Shown in pieces: positions 1 to 10,900 of a DNA stretch of 64,000 bases (its first letter is position 1; every line of letters starts with the position of its first letter). The position numbers and the translations under genes are program-made. Source of the DNA: Lathyrus oleraceus. Lineage: Eukaryota; Streptophyta; Magnoliopsida; Fabales; Fabaceae. Below the pieces are notes generated by a model. It searched no databases. It saw only the letters and a list, made by a program, of their open reading frames with translations, and was not told the DNA's origin. The stretch is taken from NCBI RefSeq assembly GCF_024323335.1, contig NC_066583.1:365859877-365923876 (forward strand), read 5' to 3'.

Positions 1-640
1 AAATCCATCCATAAACGAAAAGACTTTGAATTTAGAAGTGTTATCTACCAACATATCAATGTGTGGAAGAGGGAAATCATCCTTCAGACTGGCTTTATTC
101 AAATCTCTATAGTCAACACACATGCGGAGTTTTCCATCTTTCTTTGGCACAGGCACAATATTGGCCACCCATTGCGGATACTCGGCGGTCACAAGGAAAC
201 CGGCATCAACCTGCTTCTGCACTTCTTCTTTGATCTTCACTGCCATATCAGGGTGCGTTCTCCTCAACTTCTGCTTAACTGGCGGGCATTTTGGCTTCAA
301 CAGCAATCTATGCTCCACCATCTCAGAATCCAAACCAGGCATGTCTTGATAGGACCAAGCAAACACATCTTAATACTCTCGAAGAAGATCAATCAACCCC
401 TTCTTAACATGTGGACACAGTCGAGACCCAATCTTGACTTCCTTCACATCATCCTCGGAACCCAAGTTGACTAACTCAATCTGCTCTTCGAACGACTGAA
501 TGGTCTTTCCATCATGCTCAAGAAGACGAGATAATTCATCACTCACTTCTTCATCACTTTCCTCTTCGGTCTGAAACACACGAAATTCAAAATTTGGAGA
601 AGGAGAAGGATCATTATATTCAATGGGGTTAGAAACCAAC
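1..640 (-). pseudogene. O1 pol exon: start of reverse transcriptase (partial, nonsense-mutated)
   Basis: Minus-strand translation from 639 gives an acidic leader (VSNPIEYNDPSPSPNFEF) and then the N-terminal gypsy RT domain, with PQWVANIVPVPKKDGK, a VDYRDLN motif and a final FMDGF at the window edge. The last contains the first catalytic Asp region of RT. The same stretch is found in O3 (49649-50300) and O4 (56511-57532). A TAA stop at 370-372 replaces the Ser codon of the Y-S-D-V sequence seen in the other copies, so this exon is broken. The 5' edge of the exon is set by a good 3' splice site (TTATGCAG then G) at 641. The YxDD motif and RNase H are outside the window. Confidence 0.88.
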
Positions 641-898
641 CTGCATAATGATTTGATATTTTGATTTTAGAGAAGTGAATTTGTGACCAAATATTATGCA
701 GATGGACAATTATATTGTTTATTTATGTTTTTTTTATTACCATTTTCAGAATAAAGCAAAAACTAAAAACAAAACATCATAGATGTGGATGAATAGAATT
801 AATTTTATTAATGATCAATTTCAAAATGCCCAAACAATGTTCACTTCTCCCTTAGGCATAGGAGAAGGATTTTTTTTAAAACGTATAAAAGCAATTAC
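641..898 (-). other. Predicted intron between O1 protease and RT
   Basis: The 258-bp AT-rich stretch separates protease from RT. On the minus strand it begins at GT in TCTAAGTAATT (898) and ends in TTATGCAG (641). Splicing would join AA to G and keep the frame from Ser-Lys into Leu-Val-Ser. O3 and O4 show the same signals at the same places, with lengths of 264 and 256 bp. An intron here is a known Ogre feature; the exact donor is my inference. Confidence 0.7.
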
Positions 899-945
899 TT
901 AGATCGATGCAAAATAACAGGAATATCAACAACAGTCCAATTGTT

Positions 946-1496
946 TCAAGCCTTTCCATGCGTCACAAAATTGGTGCAGTCTTCCTCTTCGTCATCCTCT
1001 AGCACATCAGCTAAGTGTTGTTCATTTCTATGAATAAACCCTCCGCTGCGGAAGCTAAGTTGCATATCCTCAGACCTTGCAATTGATGAACCTCGCTGAA
1101 AGCCCATATCGGTTCTACCTTTGTTGTCAGAGACCTCTACCATGCGCCCCCACTGATCAATATTGCCTTCTTCAACAATCTTCTTTGCATCTTTCAATGA
1201 AGACATAGGTGCCCTAACTCTCTTTTCAGCAGCAATAGATAAGGCTTGGAACGGAGTTCCAACCTCGTCCTCATCTTCAACGTAAGAGAAAGATGACACG
1301 TGGCTAACCAACATCGCCTTTTCCCCGCAAACAATAACAAGTTTTCCATTCTTTATAAATTTTAGTTTCTGATGCAATGTGGAGGTAACATCTCCCGCCT
1401 TATAGATACATGGCCTTTCCAATAGACAACTATAGGCCGAATGGATATCCATTACTTGAAAAGTAATATGAAAATCACTCGGACCTATCTTTACTA
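946..1496 (-). pseudogene. O1 protease C-terminal part and post-protease region
   Basis: Open from 1452 to 946 on the minus strand. It carries the post-active-site part of the retropepsin (SDFHITFQVMDIH, then a degraded LLGRPW-like motif reading LLERPC) and a long acidic linker ending FVTHGKA. The catalytic DTG half lies at 17387-17694 beyond the O2 insertion, so the gene is physically split at the Leu codons of the G-E-V-D-L-L segment. The frame closes with TGA at 946-948. O4 has a TGA at the same codon, whereas O3 has TAC. Sixteen further codons follow before the predicted splice donor. Confidence 0.85.
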
Positions 1497-1501
1497 GAAG
1501 G
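1497..1501. repeat. Target-site duplication of O2, left copy (GAAGG)
   Basis: GAAGG directly precedes the LTR start TGTCATACCCC, and the same five bases follow the LTR end GTGCGACA at 17382-17386. Homologous uninterrupted sequence in O4 near 58410 has a single GAAGG followed by TCCAC, as expected of the empty site. Confidence 0.95.
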
Positions 1502-4500
1502 TGTCATACCCCAATTTTGTCTTGGCATTTTAAGTCTTCGTAAATTTGATTTCATTTTTAATTTGCATCATATGCACATCATGACATGCATTTCATCATG
1601 AATAATACTTAAAATATCAGTCGGAATAAATTTATTGAAAATACAGACAAATTGATTAAATCGTTTCTCAAGAACATGCAAAATCAGCAGGTAAAAAAGT
1701 TTCAAAATTAAAATTGCAGACACCAGTATTATTAACCTACGGTTCACGTAGTTTAACCTGGTGTGCCCGTTATGTTTTTCAGCTGCTGTTTCGGTTGCGT
1801 TTTGACCCACCTAAGCCTTGTAACCGGTGAAAATTTATTTCGGAATTAAAAGAAACATTGTATTTTTTCAATAAATATATTTCACACTGATCATTTTCAT
1901 GCATTCGATTTAATTTTTTGAGCAAAGTTTCGGCCGACTTTTATTCATAATTAGTCATTTTTATTTTATTCCTTTATCTGAATATCCAAATTAATTAATT
2001 AGAATTTTTCTAGTTTGAAATTTTGATAATGAATCTTTAATAAACATATTTTCTTTAATGATAAAAATAATATTTGTTGTTGGACGCGCCAAAAAAAAAG
2101 TTGCTTTAGTCACCTACTCTCTAGCCACTCTTGGACGCGCCCCATGCCGTCTTCATCGCAAACCAACTCCGGTCATGAACAACCTTCCACTACCTCATCC
2201 GTCTCTCCAACCTCCGCACCACAAGGTTGTTACGCCAACGTCCTCGTCAACCGCATCACCGTCCGTTCCACGCCGACAGCCACCATCAAAACTCCATTCA
2301 TCACCTCAACACGATTTCAGATCCAAACGTCCACCCTTAACGTCGCCGCACCGCACGATTTCCATCGATGAACCACCACCGCCGCTTCTTCTTCCTAATA
2401 CCGTCACCGTACAACCGCCGTGAACCGCTCACAACCTTCATCGTCAGCTTCGCCGTCAACAACATCTCCGTCGTTCCAACTTTCTTCCACTCGCAAGGAA
2501 TCTCCATCCCTCCACTGCGAACGCCTTCAACTGATCTGGTTCAAGCAGCAACCAATTGCATCGTTTCACTGGTTTAGTGTTTGTTGATTTTCGACCGCGA
2601 AGAAGTTGTTGTTTGTTTCTATTTCGTTGAACTACATCAACAAGCGTCCACGCACAGGATCCACATAATCGAGCCCAACATGTAATTCCTCTTGTTACAA
2701 CTTTTCTGTTATTACCTGAGTTTATTATGTAGTATATTTTGATGTTTTGTTTTTGGATTTGTTAAGAATTATTGGACTTTGATTTGATTTGTTTCCAAAT
2801 GGCCATGGTATGTTAATTATTTGAGTTTATACTTTTTGTTGTGATAATCTTGGGCTGATATAATTAGTAAATAATGTCATTACAGTTTGATTTCATCTGC
2901 ATTTTGTGAAGGAATGTTGTAATAGAATTTATGAAGAAAGTAATGTAGTGTTGGTGAATTCTATTCTAAAAGTTAAAAAGTTCAATTGTTTTACTCATCT
3001 TCATTTCCGGCGTTGTGGTTGTGGTAGAAGGATCACCTTCAGTTTTCCACATTCTTTTACACTTTGTCTTATCAATGTAAATAAGTGGTAGAATCACATT
3101 TATTGTTAGAAATTTATATGTGGGTTTTAGTTAGAATTTTAGAATGGACCCAAGTCCAACGTGATTTAAGTTTCCGGTAACTCTTAGTGCAACTTTACTA
3201 TTAATTTTAATTATAGTATAATGTAAATGCTACTTGATCCTGTTGCAATAATTATGTTTAATCGGATTTATTTTCACGGATTCGACACTTCATATCGTTA
3301 TGCCGCCCAAATGCCAATATATCAATAGAATATTTTTCACTGCGTTTGGATTTTGTAAATGACATTAATCATGTTGTCATCTTGCACAAACTGGTTTGAG
3401 CACACCGATTCAATTCTATTATTTTATATCCAATATTGTCATTTATTTGTATCTCTTTTAATTAAATTAGTTAATTAATTCAATTTTGATTAATTAATTA
3501 ATTTTTGTTAATTAATTCTAATTAACTTAATTATTTGACTCAATTAAATAATTTTGATAATTAATCTTAATTAACTTAATTAATCGATTTAACCGAACAT
3601 TAATCAATTAATTCTGGTAACTGAAAATTGATTGATTTATTTTACTACCATTTTAATCATTCTCAAATCAAGACTAACTCAATTCCATCATCATTCCAAA
3701 CCAATTTCAAAAATAAATCACATATTTCTCGATTCAATGTCGAGCATCTTTTCCATACCCTTGTAAGTCGATCACTTTTAAGCGTCGCCATCAACCTCAC
3801 ATAGCTTAATCTTGGGCTTTCTTACAATGAGACCTAGCCGATCGATAATTGATCGATTAGATGATCGATTCACTAAATAAATTTCATTTCATTCGTAAAC
3901 ACCAAACTCAAACCTCGATCAAATGTCGAGTATTTTCATTCAACTTAAATTAAAATACCCAATCACAATCAAATACAATTTCATTTGGAAAATAAAAGTG
4001 GGGATGGTTTTGAGTTTTCAACTCCTCTCCTCGATTATTTGAATACGAGTTTTCTTATTCGGTTAGTCAAATAGTTGTCATTCCCATCCACCTAAACACA
4101 ATTAAATCAATTCATTCTCATAACAATGGAATGAAAAAGGGAGATGGTTTTGAGTTTTCAACTCTTCTCCTCGATTGTTTGCATACGAGTTTTCTTACTC
4201 GGTCAGTTAGACAATCGTCGTTTCTTTACAAACCTTAAACCAAGATTAAATCAAATTATTTTCATAATAACAAAATAAAAAGGAGATGATTTTGAGCCTT
4301 CAACTTCTCTCCTCAGTTGTTTGAATACGAGTTCTCTTACTCGGTTAGTCGAACAACTGTCATTTTTTCACAAACTTATACCGTAAGTCAAATCATTTTC
4401 AATCAAAACTATATGAAAAAGGAGATGGTCTTGAGTCTTCGATTCCTCTCCTCAAATGCTTGGATATGAGTTGTCTTACTCAGCCATTCAAGTATTTGTC

Positions 4501-4993
4501 GTCATTCTAAAATACATCAACCATACATAAACCCATTTTCATAATTAAGGATGAAAAAGAAAGTGGTCTAGAGTCTTCTATTCCCTTTTTCGGCTATTAG
4601 GGTACGAGTTGTCTTACTCGACTATTCGAGTAATCGTCATCCATTTAAAATACCTTAACTATTATCAATTAATTTTCATAATTAAGAATGAAAAGGGAAA
4701 TGGTCTAGAGCCTTCGATTCCTCTCCTCGACTATTAGGATACGAGTTGTCTTACTCGACTATCCGAGTAATCGTCATCCAACCAAAATATCTCAACACAA
4801 CAAATCTATCTTTTCCCGCCCTCGTGCGATCGAAACAAATCAAACAAGACATTAAACATATTAACTCAACTTGTCACCCCCGTGTGACCAGAACCTTTCT
4901 TCAAAATAACACTGTTAATCCTTTCTAATGCGCATAACAAACTAGTGCTAGAGCCTCCACCGAGAGTAGACAAGCCAAAGTTTAGCCTTTAGA
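1502..4993 (+). repeat. O2 5' LTR, lacking its last ~485 bp
   Basis: Starts TGTCATACCCCAATTTTG, resembling the sense start TGTAAGACCCCAATTTTG of the O1-type LTR. It includes a C-rich stretch (about 2140-2580), a run rich in TTAATTAA (about 3465-3615), and six degenerate repeats of about 140 bp (about 4000-4800). At 4993 the sequence leaves the LTR path followed by the right copy (which continues at 16897) and enters 5' UTR. The LTR end and the PBS are therefore deleted. Short Pro/Ser-rich open stretches inside are not supported as genes. Confidence 0.85.
4000..4800 (+). repeat. Six-copy ~140-bp tandem repeat inside the O2 LTR
   Basis: Units start near 4000, 4141, 4272, 4421, 4562 and 4698. 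Each has a GAGATGGTTTTGAG-like box, an ACGAGTTxTCTTACTCGG-like box, and an AT-rich tail. In the fifth and sixth units TTACTCG and CGAGTAA form 7-bp inverted repeats (4614-4633, 4751-4770). The array recurs, shortened by one unit, in the 3' LTR from about 16040 to 16690. Confidence 0.85.
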
Positions 4994-5692
4994 TTAAGTT
5001 GGTGGTTGCCTAGTGGACGCCCACAAGGAGTCTTCCTTCTTGGGAAGATACGAAGACCCCGCCTAGAGGAGATTCTCTTGAGATATTATTGCCCGACGAG
5101 TCTTCGTCATGACGATAGTATTCTCAAGTTGGATCAATGACTCTAGGGACCTTTTAACCCACTATATCCGACGGTTATGTAGTATTAACCTACGAAGTTT
5201 CATACTTGTTGGGTTAATACGAAAACCCCAATCAGATGAGATCCCTTGGACGTATTATTACCTTACAGTAATACTTCCAACCTCGATCTATGACTCTGAG
5301 AACTTTATTAGAACCTTAAACTCGAGAGTCGCGTAGTAGAATCCCCATGGAGCCTTCCTTGTTGGGACAATATGAAGACCTCGCCTAAGATGAGATTATC
5401 TTAGGGGTATTACTGTCCGACGAGTCTTCGTCATGGTAGTGACGCTCTCAATGAGAATCAATGACTCTGGGAACTTATTAACTTTAGAGCCTACCCTTGG
5501 GAATTTCAGTAATCGGAGAAACCTATTACTTCCTCCTATTATCGTGATGTGCACGAAGCGTGAATAATCTAGAGTATTTGTATTCCTTTACGAAAAACAT
5601 GGCAAAACTTCATGCATTTGCATATCATAAACATGCATTGTATATCATCTTCCAGAAACAAAAAACTTACACCATATTCTACCCTTTGTCCA
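4994..5692 (+). other. O2 5' untranslated leader with three ~155-bp repeats
   Basis: Three diverged direct copies start near 5027, 5187 and 5340. Each contains a TTGGG...GAAGAC-like opening, a CCGACGAGTCTTCGTCATG box (clear in copies 1 and 3), and a TCAATGACTCTxGGxAC box. Comparable TGACTCTGGGAACT-like text occurs in the O1 and O4 5' UTRs, which supports a leader identity. No coding region is seen. Confidence 0.65.
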
Positions 5693-5922
5693 GTAACACT
5701 GACTACTCGACACCGGTACGAGACACGCTGCAACTACAAGATGACGCTCGAATAACTTGAAGCAAACCAAGTCTCAATGAGGACATACATTGACTCCATG
5801 CAAGCGAAGATGGACCGTTTGCTTGAAACCATGTTGCTCCTAACTCAGAAGGAAAGGGATGCTGAGACTAGCCCCGAAGCCAGAAGAGTTGCTGCTCAGT
5901 GTGGATCGCCATCTCTTGGCAT
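5693..5922 (+). pseudogene. O2 gag N-terminus (fragment)
   Basis: Plus-strand translation gives L-T-T-R-H-R-Y-E-T-R, a stop, then a helical stretch containing YIDSMQAKMDRLLETMLLLT. The layout parallels the O4 gag start (LTHRCNTHANQPR followed by a coiled-coil-like stretch). It is cut at 5922 where LTR A begins. An in-frame TGA just before the second part means it is broken even before the truncation. Distant homology seen by eye only. Confidence 0.6.
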
Positions 5923-7954
5923 TGTAGTGGGGTATTCATTAACTTTATGTTTATTGACTAAACTAAAAGTAAGCATACAATTCGAGTCTCCACCGCACTT
6001 TTATTTGTCCAAAGGAAAGGCTAAAAAGCGAACAAAAGCCAAGTAAGAAGTTTTATCAAATCAAAAGCTAATAAAAATGCCAGAGATCTGGGTAAGGGGG
6101 TTGGTTATGAAATGGGAAGGTTTTACGCATCCAAAACATCCTTAGTACTCTAAGGGACCCTCTTTTTGCAAATGTGTGTTGTAGGTTGGTATTTGTGAAA
6201 ATATGTGCAAAAGATTGGGGGGATGAGAAGAGAATAAATTATATTTAAAATTTTGTTGTTTGAATGGATGAACCCATTACCTATGTACCATCACAAAGGT
6301 AGGATCAAAACCTCGTAGTTCGAGGTAAAAATCTCAAAAGATTGGTGAATTAATTTGATTAAAAGCCTTAAGGTCTTTTGTTATCAAAAGGAGAAAACTA
6401 AACCTAAACCAACAATCCACCATGTGAGGAGAGCTTCAACATACTAGTGAGGGGTTAACCCTATAATAAGTATGGAAGACTTATAATCCAATCACTAAGG
6501 ATAAGGCGAGGTTTACATCAACCACTATGATAACTCAAACCTATGACTAATGTTTATGAAAAGGTTTTAACAAAGGTGGTCATTGGAACCACAAAAGCAA
6601 CTTGAAATGAGTTATATTTACAAGTTAGATTTATTTACAAAAATGAAGTCAAAGTTGGATTAAGATTTATTCACAATGAGTATTAATGAAAAGATTTTGA
6701 AAAGTCAAAGGCATAAGGCCTAGGTTTCTAGTTTGGAAACAATGTCAAAGTTTGCACAAAAGAGTTTGGCTTGGGTTAGAGTGAGGAGAAGAAGAGAAGG
6801 GCTATTCCTAAAGCATACAAAGATAAGCGGAGAAAGATAAAACCCTTGGAGTTCCTTTTCTTGAAATCATAGAGATGATTCAAGATGCTCCTTTCCTTTG
6901 GACTTAGCAAACAAACAAGCAATCACACAATATTTGGACTCAAGCTCCTAGGATCTCCATTTGGCTTGTCTCTCTTAACTTGGCTACTCATGACAACGGT
7001 CATTTATAATATCTCAAGATGTAACCCCTATCACACAAAAGCAAACATCAAAAAGTTCACAATACAATAAGAGGAGTGGACAAAGAAAGAGTTTTGGAAA
7101 TGAAGTCCTTTGAAGTCAACTTTGAGATTTAGCATTCTAAAGGTATGAGGCCTAGTTGCTCTTCAACAAGTTTAGCATTCTAAAGGCATGATGCCTAGTG
7201 TCTCTTGAACTCCTTTAAGCATAGGTAAGTCCTAATTCTAAGTCCTTTCTCTTTTTGCAATAGGTTCACACAAAACAAAAGCAAAACCAACACAAGGCAA
7301 CAATATATTTATATACAATAATGAGCTCAAATGAGCAAAAGGAAAATGGCATAAACATAAAATATGTGCTCAAGTGAGCAAAATGAAAAGCAATATGAAT
7401 AAATGAGCAAGAAGTAAATTACATTAAAGTAATGGGCAAGAAATTAAATGCTCAAATTAAAGTTAGTAGTTAGTATGGTTATGTTAGTTTGTCATAAGAC
7501 AATTTAGCGCTATGTTAAGCAATTGTAAGTGGACTAATGTAGTAGTCACACCTATCTGAGGCTGGTCAATAAAACTATAGGCAAATAAACACAAGTTAGA
7601 GATCATGACTAGTAAGCCAAGCTCCTAAAACTTTCCATGCCAAAAGAAAAGAGAAAGGCCTTGTATGGACTTTAGGTTTTTTGCTTGACCAAGAAGCAAC
7701 CTATCTTGGACACAATGCAACTCACTTGATCTTGGATCAAGTTGAGTTTGATTTGGTTCAAAGAAGGTTAAACCTCTCATTTGTCAAGACCAACCATAAG
7801 ACATTAACTCATTGGCAAAAAAATAAATAAAAAAAGAAAGAGATGAAAATGAAATGAACGGAAAGAGAATTCAAGTGTCAAACACAATTGGTCAGAAGTG
7901 AATCAAATCATCATCAACCAATGCTAAACAAAAGAGAAATGAAGATCACAAGTT

Positions 7955-7959
7955 AACAA
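7955..7959. repeat. Target-site duplication of LTR B, left copy (AACAA)
   Basis: AACAA precedes TGTAGCGGGG and recurs at 12364-12368 immediately after the LTR B end CTTACA. Confidence 0.9.
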
Positions 7960-10900
7960 TGTAGCGGGGTATTCGTTACCATTGGAGATATTGACTAAAT
8001 CCAAGGTAAACCATACAAAGTCGAGTCGCCACCGCACTTCTATTTATCCAAAGGAATGGTTAGAAAGCGAACAAAAACCTAATAGTTTTAACAAAAACTA
8101 ATAAAAGAAACAGAGATCTGGGTAAGGGGGTTAGTTATGCAATGGGAAGGTGTTAGGCACCCAAAATATCCTAGGTACTCCTAGGGAGCCCTTTTCATAC
8201 TTGTGAAGGTTGTTTGTTTTGTGAAAATTTGATTAAGAAGTGGTCATTGAAACCACAAAAGAAATTTGAATGGGTTATATTTACCAATTAGAAGTATATA
8301 CAAAAGATGGTCAAAGTTGACTTAAAGATTCAATTCAAAATGAGTGTTATGAAAAGAAAGTTTGAAAATAAAAAGCATAAGGCTTAGGTTTCTAATGTTG
8401 AAAACAAAGGTTGAATGTTTGCACAAAAAGGGTTTTGGCTTGGGTTAGAGATGAAGAAGAAGGCTAAGTCCTAAGGGAAACAAAAAGATGAGGGATAAGA
8501 AATGAAACCACACTAGGAGTTCCTCTCTTGAGATCATATTGATGATCCAAGTAGCTCCCATCCTTTGGAATAAGCAAGCACAAAGTATAAGCAATCAAAC
8601 AAGTCTCATAAGAGATCCTCAATGTATCTTGTATCTTCCACTTAGATGAACATGGTAATGATCCTCCAATTAAGCTCAAATGGAAACTCCTAGTTCAAGA
8701 GCACACACATCAAAAGTTCCAAGTAAACAAACATCACACACTACATCCATACAAGAGGCTCAAACAATGGGTGGGCTTTAGTCAAGAGGGGTCATGTCAA
8801 CCTTGACAAACAAGCCAAACTGTAATGGGTAATTTGTAGCTCTTAACCACTAACATTGAACGTTAGGGTGAAGCTGATCAAAATGGTAATGAGGATGAGA
8901 CCTCATGCTCTTAACCCTGGCCAGGGTGAGCTCATGACAAAGAAAGCGTGGGGATCCAGAAAGTGGGATCCTTTTCCACTTGACAGACTCTGGACAAAGA
9001 TCTGGGGAACATGTTCAGAAGCATCAGCACGCAGTGCGAGCATAAAGAACGACACACTAAATAACGGGGGATTGGCTACTAATCCCTTTTATCCGTCAAT
9101 TGCCTCTTATCTTGGAGGTCTTATCAAATATCACATGCCTCCTCTTGGAGGTCTTTGAGCACAATTTTAAACAAACACAAATAGAGCCTCTGAAGGAGGA
9201 CTTGCCAGCAAAATGCCTGCCAAAAAGGTGACAGGATTTCAGACTACATGAAGTAAGAGGCTAACCACCTGAGTGGTGTGTCAACCACACTCCAATGCTC
9301 AAGCAAGAGCTAAAGCAAGCAAGCAAGCAACTAAGGTACCTGTACAAAGACTAAACAGTTAGTATTTCAGTCATAAAACCAGCAGACAAACAGTGAAACC
9401 CTCTAACAGTTACACAATTCAGTGCATAAGTGCCATAGCACTCAAATGAGCTCATGAGTTCACCACATCAATTAAAACCCTACAAAACAACAATAGGTCA
9501 GTATTCAAAGGCATTTGCATCTCACAAGATCAATGATGAGTATCCAAACCTGAAACACAAGACAAAGTTAGTTTATGTGCATTTAAACAACACAACAAAA
9601 CACCAACAAACAAAGGCATAAGAGATGAATTCAAAACCTAACCAAATGACTAAACCAAAACCCACCCTTCTACACATTACACCTTCAAACACTCCACTAA
9701 ATATCCTCAAAAGGACCAACATCAAATCAATAATCAAATGCCTCAAATTGCCTATGCCATGCAATGACCAAAAATAGGCACAAAATGAACTTCCAACTTA
9801 GAAATTTCATATCAAATCAGAAATGCATGCAATGACTTTGTACAAGTTTCTCATGCCATGGATGTTCAACATGCAAAAGATCAAATCCAGAATGACGCAA
9901 ATGCTATGCGAACAAAAATGCACCAATTCAATGTCAAAAATGTGACACAAATTGTCACATTATTCTCTATGTGTCAAAAGTGATGATAACATGTGAGAAA
10001 AATTCCAAACCAGTGACCAAAAATTCATATTATGTATGAATGTCATGTATGCACAAAATTGGATCAAATGGCTCAAAAATGAGGATTTCACAATGCATTG
10101 AATGCAATAGGTCAAATTGGCACAACATCCATTCAAAAATATCCACATAAACATCCAGACATCAACAATTCATGAAATTAACATAAAAAAAAGTAGACAT
10201 CAATACAAAACCATGAAAAAAAATTGGGACTCATTTGGATCATTTTTGCATTTTTTATGAATTTTCTAAAATGAGCAAAATAATTGGATAATGCATGGAA
10301 AATGGAGGGAAAATAAAATGTTTGAATTAATCCAGAAAAATCCACAACCACAGGATCTAGCGCGCGCCAATGATCAACGCTCCACATTCAAATGATGAAA
10401 CACACCGTTTCATTAAAACACATCAGCATCCCAATCATCTTTGAAACACACGCGTGGCTTGGTCAAACGATCCTCAGCCAATCAATCTCACACGCAAGGC
10501 ACACATGGCACATAGTCAGCATAAACCCTAAGTACACACAGACGTCGGAGCTATAGCTCCAGTCGTCTTCTCCGGAAAGCCCTACTGTGGCGCCGCCGTG
10601 AAAATTTCCAGAATCTTACAAGGCCTACACCATTCGAACCCTCTTCCAACGTAGGCTCCAAATATCACATCAATTCAACCTAATTCCTTCTAGATTTTTC
10701 AGATCGAAGAGAAACATTTCTGAGATCTAAACTTTCAGTTAACCTAACTTCCTCAATTCTCAGCCAAACTCAATTCTAATCATATGTACATGCTCTACTC
10801 AACGAGATCTACAAGTCTACAACCTAAAAACAGCAAAAAGAGAGAATGAATTTTGAGTAACCTTGAAATGGAGACCTCTGAATTCGCGCTCTCACAAGCT

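Noticed and set aside
61..474. 137-codon plus-strand frame over RT (similar ones at 49721, 56952)
   Set aside because: Antisense shadow of conserved RT coding sequence.
4746..4928. Identical 60-codon frame at 4746-4928 and 16649-16831
   Set aside because: The identity comes from the two O2 LTR copies; no codon signature or homology.
5109..5336. 75-codon plus-strand frame in the O2 leader
   Set aside because: Spans diverged leader repeats without homology; the matching repeats do not keep the frame.
8856..9158. 100-codon plus-strand frame in LTR B
   Set aside because: No recognisable domain, inside an LTR, antisense to it; kept only as part of the LTR B middle-region observation.
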